Notes under the pieces: generated by a model | Database searches by the model: none | Seen by the model: only the letters and a program-made list of their open reading frames with translations | Told to the model about the DNA's origin: nothing | In this document: positions 1 through 6,483 of the stretch, in pieces | Layout: every line of letters starts with the position of its first letter | How positions within the stretch are numbered: the first letter of the stretch is position 1 | DNA from: Flavobacteriaceae bacterium | GTDB taxonomy: Bacteria; Bacteroidota; Bacteroidia; Flavobacteriales; Flavobacteriaceae | Reading direction: 5' to 3' | DNA length: 11,074 nucleotides | Assembly (NCBI GenBank): GCA_002702745.1 | Contig: PABM01000012.1 | Span: 66,011 to 77,084, forward strand | Translations under genes and position numbers: made by a program

Positions 1-2528
1 ACTGGATCAAAACCATGTCCAAAATCAATTCCCAATAGACCAAATTGTGGCATAAATAATCTTACTCCAATTCCAGCAGATCTTTTAAGCAGAAACGGAT
101 CAAAATCTCTAAAACTGTTGTATGATGCACCGCCTTCGATAAACGTAAGTGCAAATATTTTTGCTTGCTCTCCAAGACTAATAGGATACCTTAATTCAAG
201 AGAATATTTATTGTAAATGGAGCCACCGTCTTGTGCAGATAAAGATTGATTTGGATACCCCCTTAACGGAATATTTTCTCTACCATCAAGATTATACATT
301 CCCATACCATCTCCGCCTAGGAAAAATCTTTCAAATGGAATAACTCCTCTATCATTATTGTATGCGCCTAAAAATCCGAATTCAAAAGAGGGCCTTAAAA
401 CCAATTTCTTGGTTAGAGCAGTAAACCATTCACCTTTAAACTTTATTTTGTAAAACTCAAGCCATTTGTATCTCTCTTGGTCAATCTCAGCAATTCTATC
501 ACCAGCTGATGTGTTAGTTGGATCAACTCCAAGCTGATCAAATAAATCATCTCTTTCATCTTTTAGGGCTTTGTAATCTATATCGTTAAATGCTGAGTAT
601 GGAAAGGTAAGTTTTGCAGAAAGTGTAAAATTAGAACCTCCGGTTGGGTAAATTGGATCAGTAAAAGTATTATTTCTGCTTAAAGCTACAGTGTAAGATA
701 AATTATTTGATGATCCATTTCCAAAAGTAAATAGTCCTGTGTTATATTCGTTAAGATCATAATACTGAAAACCTATAAATTGAGATAGTGTAAAGTAATC
801 ATCAGGAACAGTAAGTCTTTTGGCCAAACCTATAGAAACACCAGAAATATTAAAATACTTTGATTTATCGGCGGTATAGTTATACGGATTAAACATAAAC
901 TGTTTAGTTTGTGAGAGTTGAACTGAGAATTGAACAGGCCTTTTACCACCTAACCATGGCTCGGTAAAATTAAAACTGTTAACAGTGTAAAATCTACTTG
1001 CTTGTAATCTTAATGCAAGTCTCTGACCATCACCCATTGGTATCGGGGCATATGCCTCTTTTTTGAAAATATCTTTAATAGAAAAATTATTAAAAGATAA
1101 TCCAATTGTTCCTATGAATCCACCACCACCATATCCACCTTGAAGTTCAATTTGGCTAGATCCAGTCTCCACAAGAGTATATTCTAAATCAACAGTTCCG
1201 TCATTTGGATTTATATTTTTAAAATCAGGTGAAATCAATTGTGGATCAAAAAACCCTAATTGACCAAGCTCTCTTAATGATCTGAAAACATTTGCCTTGC
1301 TGTAAAGCTGACCAGGTCGTGTTCTGATCTCTCTGTAAATTACATGATCATTTGTTTTATTATTACCTACTACAGTTATTTTATTGAAGTATGCAGGTTT
1401 CCCCTCATTAATTCTTATTTCTAAATCTATAACATTACCATCTGCATTTACCTCAACTGGTGTTATTGATGAAAAAAGATATCCATTATTTTGATAAAGA
1501 TTACTTATATCATCAGCATCTGGATCAGATCTATCAGCGATTCTTTTTTCTAATTCAACCCCATTATAGGTGTCTCCTTCATTAATTTTTAATATTTGAT
1601 TTAGTTGCTGATCTGTATACACACTATTTCCTAAATATTCTATATTTCCAAATGTGTATTTAGAACCTTCAACAAGTGAGATTGAAACATCAATTTGCTT
1701 ATCATTATTATTTAGTATTGTATCAAAAACAACCCTGGCATCTCTAAAGCCATTTTCTTTATATTTATCAACTAAGTTGGCAAGGTCTTCTTTGAAATCA
1801 TCAGGAACATATTTTGATCTCTTGAAAATTCTGTAAAATTTTCTTTTTTTAGTATTTTTCATCGCCTTTTCTAAAGTCTTAGATTTGAGCTCGCTTATTC
1901 CCTCAAATTGGATTTTATTTATCTTAATTTTATTTCCTTTTTTAATATCTAAGAACATTTTGACTTTTGATTTTTTTGAGGAATCAATTACTTCTTCAGT
2001 TTTAATGATTACCCTGGCGTTTAAAAACCCTTTTTTTCTGTATTTATTCTCTAAATAATTTTTTGTTGTTGTGATTAGGTTTTCTGTTACTTTTACACCT
2101 GTCTGAAGTTTATTTTCTTTTACTATTTCTTCAATTTTTCTTTTTTTAGCTCCCGTAATTTGTAAATCGGTTAATTCAGGTAAATCATATAATTCAATTT
2201 CAAGATCAATGATCCCATTTTCAATCTTAGTCTTATAAACATCAACAGAACTAAAAAGATTTGAACCCCATAGTTTTTTTATAGCGTTACTAAGTTTTTC
2301 GCCAGGAATACTTATAGCATCTCCTACTTTAAGTCCTGAAAAAGTTACAATTGTTATCGGGCTAAAAGAAGTATTGCCAGAAACCTCAATTTCTCCAATG
2401 GTGTATCTTTCTATATTATTTTGTGATAGAGATAAGTTTGAAAATAAAATAATTACAGTTAACAAAATTAACTTACCGACCAAGCGGTAATTTTTATTAA
2501 TGACTTTTGTTTTATTTAATTTGTTCAC
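1..2528 (-). CDS. bamA: Outer membrane protein assembly factor BamA (C-terminus cut by window edge)
   Basis: BamA is the Omp85-family core of the machine that folds and inserts beta-barrel proteins into the outer membrane. The minus-strand reading frame stays open from a GTG at 2528 to the left edge, giving 842 visible residues. Residues 1-36 look like a signal peptide: a basic start, a hydrophobic stretch LILLTVIILF, and likely cleavage after SLS before Gln. POTRA-like repeats follow to about residue 445 (GEIEVSGNTS near the start, later INKIQFEGIS, FGNIEYLGNS and FNKITVVGNN at repeat starts). The rest is an Omp85 barrel. It contains LRGY near residue 756, matching the conserved (V/I)RG(F/Y) motif of loop 6, and ends in GIDFGHGFDP, close to the usual C-terminus, so perhaps only a few dozen residues are missing. 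The GTG overlaps the end of uppS by 17 bp. It is preferred because it gives a complete signal peptide and no in-frame ATG lies nearby. Last gene of the nadK-porG-uppS-bamA run. Family assignment is very secure; the start is likely. Confidence 0.95.
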   Translation of the reverse strand, partial: MNKLNKTKVINKNYRLVGKLILLTVIILFSNLSLSQNNIERYTIGEIEVSGNTSFSPITIVTFSGLKVGDAISIPGEKLSNAIKKLWGSNLFSSVDVYKTKIENGIIDLEIELYDLPELTDLQITGAKKRKIEEIVKENKLQTGVKVTENLITTTKNYLENKYRKKGFLNARVIIKTEEVIDSSKKSKVKMFLDIKKGNKIKINKIQFEGISELKSKTLEKAMKNTKKRKFYRIFKRSKYVPDDFKEDLANLVDKYKENGFRDARVVFDTILNNNDKQIDVSISLVEGSKYTFGNIEYLGNSVYTDQQLNQILKINEGDTYNGVELEKRIADRSDPDADDISNLYQNNGYLFSSITPVEVNADGNVIDLEIRINEGKPAYFNKITVVGNNKTNDHVIYREIRTRPGQLYSKANVFRSLRELGQLGFFDPQLISPDFKNINPNDGTVDLEYTLVETGSSQIELQGGYGGGGFIGTIGLSFNNFSIKDIFKKEAYAPIPMGDGQRLALRLQASRFYTVNSFNFTEPWLGGKRPVQFSVQLSQTKQFMFNPYNYTADKSKYFNISGVSIGLAKRLTVPDDYFTLSQFIGFQYYDLNEYNTGLFTFGNGSSNNLSYTVALSRNNTFTDPIYPTGGSNFTLSAKLTFPYSAFNDIDYKALKDERDDLFDQLGVDPTNTSAGDRIAEIDQERYKWLEFYKIKFKGEWFTALTKKLVLRPSFEFGFLGAYNNDRGVIPFERFFLGGDGMGMYNLDGRENIPLRGYPNQSLSAQDGGSIYNKYSLELRYPISLGEQAKIFALTFIEGGASYNSFRDFDPFLLKRSAGIGVRLFMPQFGLLGIDFGHGFDP

Positions 2529-3249
2529 TAGTTTTTCCAAATCTTCTTTCTCTGTTTTGATAACTAACTATGGCCTTATACAAATCTTTTTTTCTAAAGT
2601 CTGGCCATAATTTTTTAGTAAAGTACAGCTCAGAGTATGCAATCTGCCATAGTAAAAAATTACTAATTCTTTTTTCACCACTAGTCCTAATTAGCAAGTC
2701 TACATCTGGTAGATTTCGGGTGTAAAGATGGTCATTTATTACGGTTTCATCAATATTTTTCGAAGAAATTATATTATTTTTAACTTTATCAGATAGTATT
2801 CTAACCGCACTTACTATCTCGCTACGACTTCCATAACCCAACGCAAGTGTCAAAATTAATTTTGAATTATCCTTGGTTTCATCTTTGACTTTTTCTAAAT
2901 AGGTGCTTATTTTTTTTGGAAATCTAGTTATATCTCCGATGGTTTCAAACTTGATATTGTTGCTGTTTAAAGTATTTAATTCATCTTTGAGTGATAAAAA
3001 CAATAGTTGCATTAGAAAATCAATTTCTATTTTTGGTCTGTTCCAATTTTCTGTTGAAAATGCATAAAGGGTTAAATTTTTCACCCCAAGTTCTACACTA
3101 CATTCTACAATTTTTCGAACTGACTTTCTTCCTTCCCGATGACCAACTTCTCTTCTATGACCTCTTTTTTTTGCCCACCTACCGTTCCCGTCCATAATTA
3201 TTGCAATATGGTTTGGTATATTTTTCTTATCCATTATTTTTAAACTCAT
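2512..3249 (-). CDS. uppS: Isoprenyl transferase (undecaprenyl diphosphate synthase)
   Basis: A cis-prenyltransferase that extends farnesyl diphosphate with isopentenyl diphosphate units to the C55 carrier lipid used in peptidoglycan and O-antigen assembly; it acts at the cytoplasmic face of the inner membrane. The 245-residue protein has normal family length. Conserved region I is present as IMDGNGRWAKKRG with catalytic Asp20, Asn22 and Arg24, followed by GHREG (His37). Region III is TLYAFSTENW (residues 60-69). Region V holds LIRTSGEKRISNFL (Arg188, Arg194) and the metal-binding Glu207 in YSELYF. The ATG at 3249 forms an ATGA overlap with the stop of the upstream porG-like gene, which suggests translational coupling and supports this start over a second ATG at 3234. 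The 3' end overlaps the proposed GTG start of bamA. Chain length of the product cannot be read from sequence. Confidence 0.97.
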   Translation of the reverse strand: MSLKIMDKKNIPNHIAIIMDGNGRWAKKRGHRREVGHREGRKSVRKIVECSVELGVKNLTLYAFSTENWNRPKIEIDFLMQLLFLSLKDELNTLNSNNIKFETIGDITRFPKKISTYLEKVKDETKDNSKLILTLALGYGSRSEIVSAVRILSDKVKNNIISSKNIDETVINDHLYTRNLPDVDLLIRTSGEKRISNFLLWQIAYSELYFTKKLWPDFRKKDLYKAIVSYQNRERRFGKTSEQIK

Positions 3250-3953
3250 TTTCCAATATTACAATAACAGGGATTTTTTCCAAATGTATATGTTAAACCA
3301 AAATTAGAAAACATATACCAATCATTATTATTTAAATTTCCAAAATTATAATCGTTCTCTATATTATAATTTCCGTCAATTCCATCGGTAAAAGTATACC
3401 TTGCACCAATTTCAATAAATAAAATAATGTTATTGTAAATACGATTTTTAAATCCAACCAACATAGGGACACCAAAAAAAGATTTTGATTCATTTAATGA
3501 CTGTATTTGGTTATTCATCAAAAATTGTTCTTGAATTGAGGTGTAAACAATTCCAGTGAATATGTATGGAGAAAATAAAGTGTTTTTATCATGAAGATCA
3601 AAATCAAAAAAATTAAATTCCATGCCCAATGAAAATTCATTTACTGGTGTGTCAAAATTGTATGCTCTTTCTATTCGTCGAGGATCTTTTGATTCTAAAT
3701 CATTAGCTGAAAGTTTGGACTTAAAATAAGAAAATCTATATGAGTGTCTTGGGCTTCTGTTCCATTTAAAAATAATTCCATAGGCATCATCTTTAGGATT
3801 TACAAAAGTTGTATTACCAACATCACCAATGAAGTTTGATTTGCCATACGAAATTCCCGACTCATATAACTGAGAAAATGAGAAGTTGACAGACAATAAA
3901 AAAACTGTTATAATTAAATCTCTTTTTTTAATGATAAATCTTTTAATAATCAT
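3246..3953 (-). CDS. porG: DUF6089 family outer-membrane protein, PorG-like (type IX secretion)
   Basis: Residues 1-28 form a signal peptide: a very basic start, a hydrophobic core LIITVFLLSVNFSFS, and cleavage before Gln. The mature part of about 207 residues has alternating aromatic strands typical of a small outer-membrane beta-barrel. Conserved-looking features recalled from the Bacteroidota DUF6089 family are SNFIGDVGNT near the N-terminus, KWNRSPRHS, LGMEFNFFDFDLH, FGNLNNNDWY, and the terminal TYTFG followed by a CYC motif. PorG of Porphyromonas gingivalis belongs to this family. It is an outer-membrane component of the type IX secretion system associated with the periplasmic PorK/PorN ring. 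The gene sits 19 bp after nadK and overlaps uppS by 4 bp. The neighbourhood next to uppS and bamA is, as I recall, shared with other Bacteroidota. Membership in the family is firm; the secretion role here is inferred from homology. Confidence 0.85.
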   Translation of the reverse strand: MIIKRFIIKKRDLIITVFLLSVNFSFSQLYESGISYGKSNFIGDVGNTTFVNPKDDAYGIIFKWNRSPRHSYRFSYFKSKLSANDLESKDPRRIERAYNFDTPVNEFSLGMEFNFFDFDLHDKNTLFSPYIFTGIVYTSIQEQFLMNNQIQSLNESKSFFGVPMLVGFKNRIYNNIILFIEIGARYTFTDGIDGNYNIENDYNFGNLNNNDWYMFSNFGLTYTFGKNPCYCNIGK

Positions 3954-3972
3954 AAACTATAATTGATTAAAA

Positions 3973-4842
3973 TTATTGTTCGGTTCTTTTGTCTTTCCCC
4001 CACATCAATTTATCTCTGAGTGTATTTAGATAACTGTTCTCGTCAAATTCTATCATTTTTAAACAATAGGATGCCTTTGAAATAACTACTTTTGAATTGA
4101 TATTTACCGAAAAAATTTTTGAATCAGCTGAGACAAAATACTCGCTTTCTCTTCCATTTATTGAAATTTCAATTTGTTTGTTATCAGAAATTACAAGTGG
4201 TCGGGCATTTAAATTGTGAGGAGCTATCGGTGTTAAAACAAGGTTTTTACTGTCGGGCATTATTATAGGCCCTCCACAGCTAAGTGAATATCCAGTAGAA
4301 CCAGTAGGTGTTGAAATAATTAAACCATCAGCCCAATAAGTGTTTAAATATTGATCATTTAACTTTGTGTCTATTGTTATTAAGGATGTAGTATTTTTTC
4401 TAGAAATTGATATCTCGTTCAGAGCATTCTTTATTTTTCCCTCGAATTCAACTTGGATAATTGTTCTATCGGAAATTTGATAGTCTGAATTTGTAATTTT
4501 TTCTATGATAGAATCTATTATTTCAACAGTTGAGTTTGCTAGAAACCCAAGCCTTCCCTTATTTAATCCAATTATAGGGATTGATAGTTCACCTATTTCA
4601 TCTGCAGATCTTAAAATAGTTCCATCACCTCCGATTGAGATTACGAAATCATATTGATTTGTAAGTTTTTCAAATTTACTAAAGTTTAAACTCTCATCAC
4701 GACTATGAAGTCTAGAAATTAAATCAAAAGATTGGCTATCAATATCATAATCTAGCTGATGTTTATTAAGGCTTTTAAAAACAGAAAATATGTGGTCATT
4801 ATTTTCGTTTGGATCTAGTTTGGCGAAAAGTGCAAATTTCAA
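3973..4842 (-). CDS. nadK: NAD kinase
   Basis: Phosphorylates NAD to NADP in the cytoplasm. The 289-residue protein carries the family signature motifs in order: GGDGT at 71-75 (phosphate binding and catalytic Asp), NKGRLGFLA at 94-102, the NE pair at 142-143, and a glycine-rich block at about 172-193 (DGLIISTPTGSTGYSL followed by CGGP). The start codon is TTG at 4842. The frame upstream closes at a TAA about 27 bp earlier and holds no ATG or GTG. The encoded start, M-K-F-A-L-F-A, lines up with the usual NadK N-terminal beta strand, so TTG is the best choice. This is the first gene of the leftward operon and diverges from pdxJ across 92 bp. A TAnnTTTG element lies about 34 bp upstream. No Shine-Dalgarno sequence is visible. 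Identity is very secure. Confidence 0.96.
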   Translation of the reverse strand: MKFALFAKLDPNENNDHIFSVFKSLNKHQLDYDIDSQSFDLISRLHSRDESLNFSKFEKLTNQYDFVISIGGDGTILRSADEIGELSIPIIGLNKGRLGFLANSTVEIIDSIIEKITNSDYQISDRTIIQVEFEGKIKNALNEISISRKNTTSLITIDTKLNDQYLNTYWADGLIISTPTGSTGYSLSCGGPIIMPDSKNLVLTPIAPHNLNARPLVISDNKQIEISINGRESEYFVSADSKIFSVNINSKVVISKASYCLKMIEFDENSYLNTLRDKLMWGKDKRTEQ

Positions 4843-4875
4843 AATTTTGTCTAAAATTACAGTCCGTTAAAGCGT

Positions 4876-4883
4876 CAAAATTA
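4876..4883 (-). promoter_or_regulatory. Candidate -7 element for the nadK operon
   Basis: On the minus strand this reads TAATTTTG, an exact match to the Bacteroidota -7 consensus TAnnTTTG. Transcription would begin roughly 5-8 bp further on, leaving a leader of about 25-30 nt before the TTG start of nadK. No TTTG-like -33 element is seen at the expected 19-21 bp spacing, so the call rests on one element and its position. An 8-bp motif with two free positions can occur by chance in AT-rich DNA. Confidence 0.4.
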
Positions 4884-4896
4884 AGTAAAAATAAAT

Positions 4897-4904
4897 TAGT
4901 TTTG
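4897..4904 (+). promoter_or_regulatory. Candidate -7 element for pdxJ
   Basis: The sequence TAGTTTTG matches the Bacteroidota -7 consensus TAnnTTTG and lies 30 bp before the ATG of pdxJ, implying a short leader of roughly 20-25 nt. A clear -33 TTTG is not present at 19-21 bp upstream. That stretch is occupied by the opposing nadK element, 13 bp away. The call is supported by location in the only gap between two divergent genes, but remains tentative. Confidence 0.4.
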
Positions 4905-4934
4905 TGTAAAATATTTTAGATAAAAATTATAAAT

Positions 4935-5648
4935 ATGACCAAGCTTAGTGTAAACATAAATAAAATTGCAACTCTTAGAAATTCCAGAGGCGTAAATTAC
5001 CCAAATGTTTGTGATTTTGCAATTGATATTCAAAATTTTGGTGCTCAGGGCATCACTGTTCATCCTAGGCCTGATGAAAGACATATTAGATATCAAGATG
5101 TGTATGATTTAAAAAAAGTTGTAAATAATGAATTCAATATTGAGGGTAATCCTATTAATAAATTTATAAATATGATTACTGAAGTCAAACCAACTCAGGT
5201 TACATTAGTGCCTGACGCTGTTGACGCTATCACTTCAAACTCTGGATGGGATACAATCAAAAATAAAACTTTTTTAAAGGAAGTCGTTAATGAATTTAAA
5301 TCATACGGAATCCGAACTTCAATATTTTTAGATTCAAATATTAAGCTAATAGAATCTGTTTGTGAAATAAACCCTGACAGAGTAGAATTATACACTGAAG
5401 ATTATGCAAGAGAATTTTCTCTCGATAATTTTAAAGCAATTAATAAATATTCAAACTGCGCAAAAGAGATTAATGAAGCTGGTATAGGAGTTAATGCTGG
5501 TCACGATCTTTCGCTTAAAAATATTAAGTTCTTCAAGCAAAACATTGACAATCTTCTCGAAGTTTCAATTGGGCATGCTTTAATAACCGAGAGCCTATAT
5601 TTTGGTTTAGAAAGGACAATTAAAAGCTATTTAGAATATTTATCATAG
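4935..5648 (+). CDS. pdxJ: Pyridoxine 5'-phosphate synthase
   Basis: Catalyses ring closure in the DXP-dependent vitamin B6 pathway, condensing 3-amino-2-oxopropyl phosphate (product of PdxA) with 1-deoxyxylulose 5-phosphate to give pyridoxine 5'-phosphate. It is a cytoplasmic TIM-barrel enzyme. At 237 residues it has the normal length. Family motifs are intact: NINKIATLRNSRG at 7-19, TVHPRPDERHIR at 41-52 with catalytic His43, FNIEG with Glu70, PTQVTLVPD at 86-94, RVELYTE at 149-155, NAGHDL with His190, and SIGHA at 211-215 in the phosphate-binding end of the barrel. The ATG matches the family N-terminus and is preceded by an A/T-rich leader without a Shine-Dalgarno site. It diverges from nadK and is followed immediately by an alpha/beta hydrolase gene. 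Its partner pdxA is not in this window. Confidence 0.97.
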   Translation: MTKLSVNINKIATLRNSRGVNYPNVCDFAIDIQNFGAQGITVHPRPDERHIRYQDVYDLKKVVNNEFNIEGNPINKFINMITEVKPTQVTLVPDAVDAITSNSGWDTIKNKTFLKEVVNEFKSYGIRTSIFLDSNIKLIESVCEINPDRVELYTEDYAREFSLDNFKAINKYSNCAKEINEAGIGVNAGHDLSLKNIKFFKQNIDNLLEVSIGHALITESLYFGLERTIKSYLEYLS

Positions 5649-5651
5649 GTG

Positions 5652-6416
5652 ATGCTTTTACACTCAAAAATTTTAGGAGATTCAGAAATTCAAATATTAA
5701 TCTTACATGGTTTTTTGGGTTCTGGTGATAATTGGATTTCTGTCGCTAGAAAATTAAATTTTGAAGGTTTTACCGTTCATTTAATTGATCAAAGAAACCA
5801 TGGAAGAAGTTATCACTCTGATAACTTTGACTATCAATTAATGAGTAATGATTTACTAAAATATATTAAGCACCATAAAATTAAAGATCCAATATTAATT
5901 GGTCACTCGATGGGAGGGAAGACGGTGATGAAATTCACTTTAGAATTTCCAAAATTAGTACGAAAACTTTTTGTTTTAGATATATCACCAAAGGAGTACC
6001 CTATCCATCATCAATCAATAATAGATTCATTAGAAAGTTTAGATTTTAATTCTTTAAATACAAGAAAAGAAATTGACAATAAACTTAAAAAATCAATTGA
6101 TCAAACAGCATTAAGAAATTTTTTGATGAAGAATATATTCAGAAAAGATAATACAAGATTTGATTTTAAATTCAATTTAAAATCACTATCAAAAAATATT
6201 GATAAAATCGGAGAAAAAGTTGACTCAGATGAAAAATTTACCGGCGAAGTATATTTTTTTAAGGGTAGTAAATCAGAATATATTATTGATAACGATAAAG
6301 ATTTAATTCAAAAGCTTTTTCCAAAATCAAAATTTATAAAAATAAAAAATGCTGGGCACTGGCTTCATGACGATAATCCTAATGATTTTTTGTCCGAGTT
6401 ATTAAGTTTAATCTGA
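5652..6416 (+). CDS. Alpha/beta fold hydrolase, YbfF/ABHD11-like esterase
   Basis: A cytoplasmic alpha/beta hydrolase of about 254 residues. Visible motifs are the oxyanion-hole strand ILILHGFLGSGDNW near residues 16-29, the DQRNHGRS block, the nucleophile elbow GHSMGG with Ser86, the following strand LFVLDISP containing Asp110, and a C-terminal NAGHWLHDDNP holding the catalytic His (about residue 236). This combination matches the YbfF/ABHD11 esterase group. YbfF-type enzymes hydrolyse short acyl esters and acyl-CoA thioesters in vitro; the natural substrate here is unknown. The acid of the triad is probably Asp110, but I cannot confirm it. No signal peptide is present. The stop of pdxJ is followed directly by GTG-ATG; I prefer the ATG at 5652, but GTG at 5649 would add only one residue. 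Co-transcription with pdxJ is very likely. A functional link to vitamin B6 is not implied by the sequence. Confidence 0.88.
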   Translation: MLLHSKILGDSEIQILILHGFLGSGDNWISVARKLNFEGFTVHLIDQRNHGRSYHSDNFDYQLMSNDLLKYIKHHKIKDPILIGHSMGGKTVMKFTLEFPKLVRKLFVLDISPKEYPIHHQSIIDSLESLDFNSLNTRKEIDNKLKKSIDQTALRNFLMKNIFRKDNTRFDFKFNLKSLSKNIDKIGEKVDSDEKFTGEVYFFKGSKSEYIIDNDKDLIQKLFPKSKFIKIKNAGHWLHDDNPNDFLSELLSLI

Positions 6417-6434
6417 TTTATAGCAATTTTTCAC

Positions 6435-6465
6435 TTTGAGACCTGTAAAAAAAACAGTACTTTCG
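6435..6465 (+). promoter_or_regulatory. Bacteroidota-type promoter for tig-clpP-clpX
   Basis: TTTG at 6435-6438 is followed after exactly 19 bp by TACTTTCG at 6458-6465. This fits the Bacteroidota housekeeping promoter TTTG-N19-TAnnTTTG, with one mismatch in the -7 element (C for the third T). Transcription would start near 6470-6473, giving a leader of only about 11-14 nt before the tig ATG at 6484. It is the best promoter in the window because both boxes and the spacing agree. Confidence 0.65.
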
Positions 6466-6483
6466 CAGACCAATTTGTATTAA

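Noticed and set aside
1654..1836. 60-codon plus-strand open frame opposite bamA
   Set aside because: Lies antisense to the POTRA-coding part of bamA, has low-complexity Ser/Leu composition and no recognisable domain; it is a shadow of the real gene.
2991..3197. 68-codon plus-strand open frame opposite uppS
   Set aside because: Fully inside the conserved uppS coding region on the other strand, with no family features.
4896..5096. 66-codon minus-strand open frame overlapping the start of pdxJ and the divergent promoter gap
   Set aside because: Mostly antisense to the conserved pdxJ N-terminus; it covers the promoter element and has no recognisable features.
5195..5395. 66-codon minus-strand open frame inside pdxJ
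   Set aside because: Antisense to conserved pdxJ motifs; a shadow frame.
6443..6457. Small inverted repeat CTGT...ACAG with an A-rich loop upstream of tig, considered as a terminator or operator
   Set aside because: The stem is only 4 bp, lacks a following T-tract, and falls in the spacer of the likely tig promoter.
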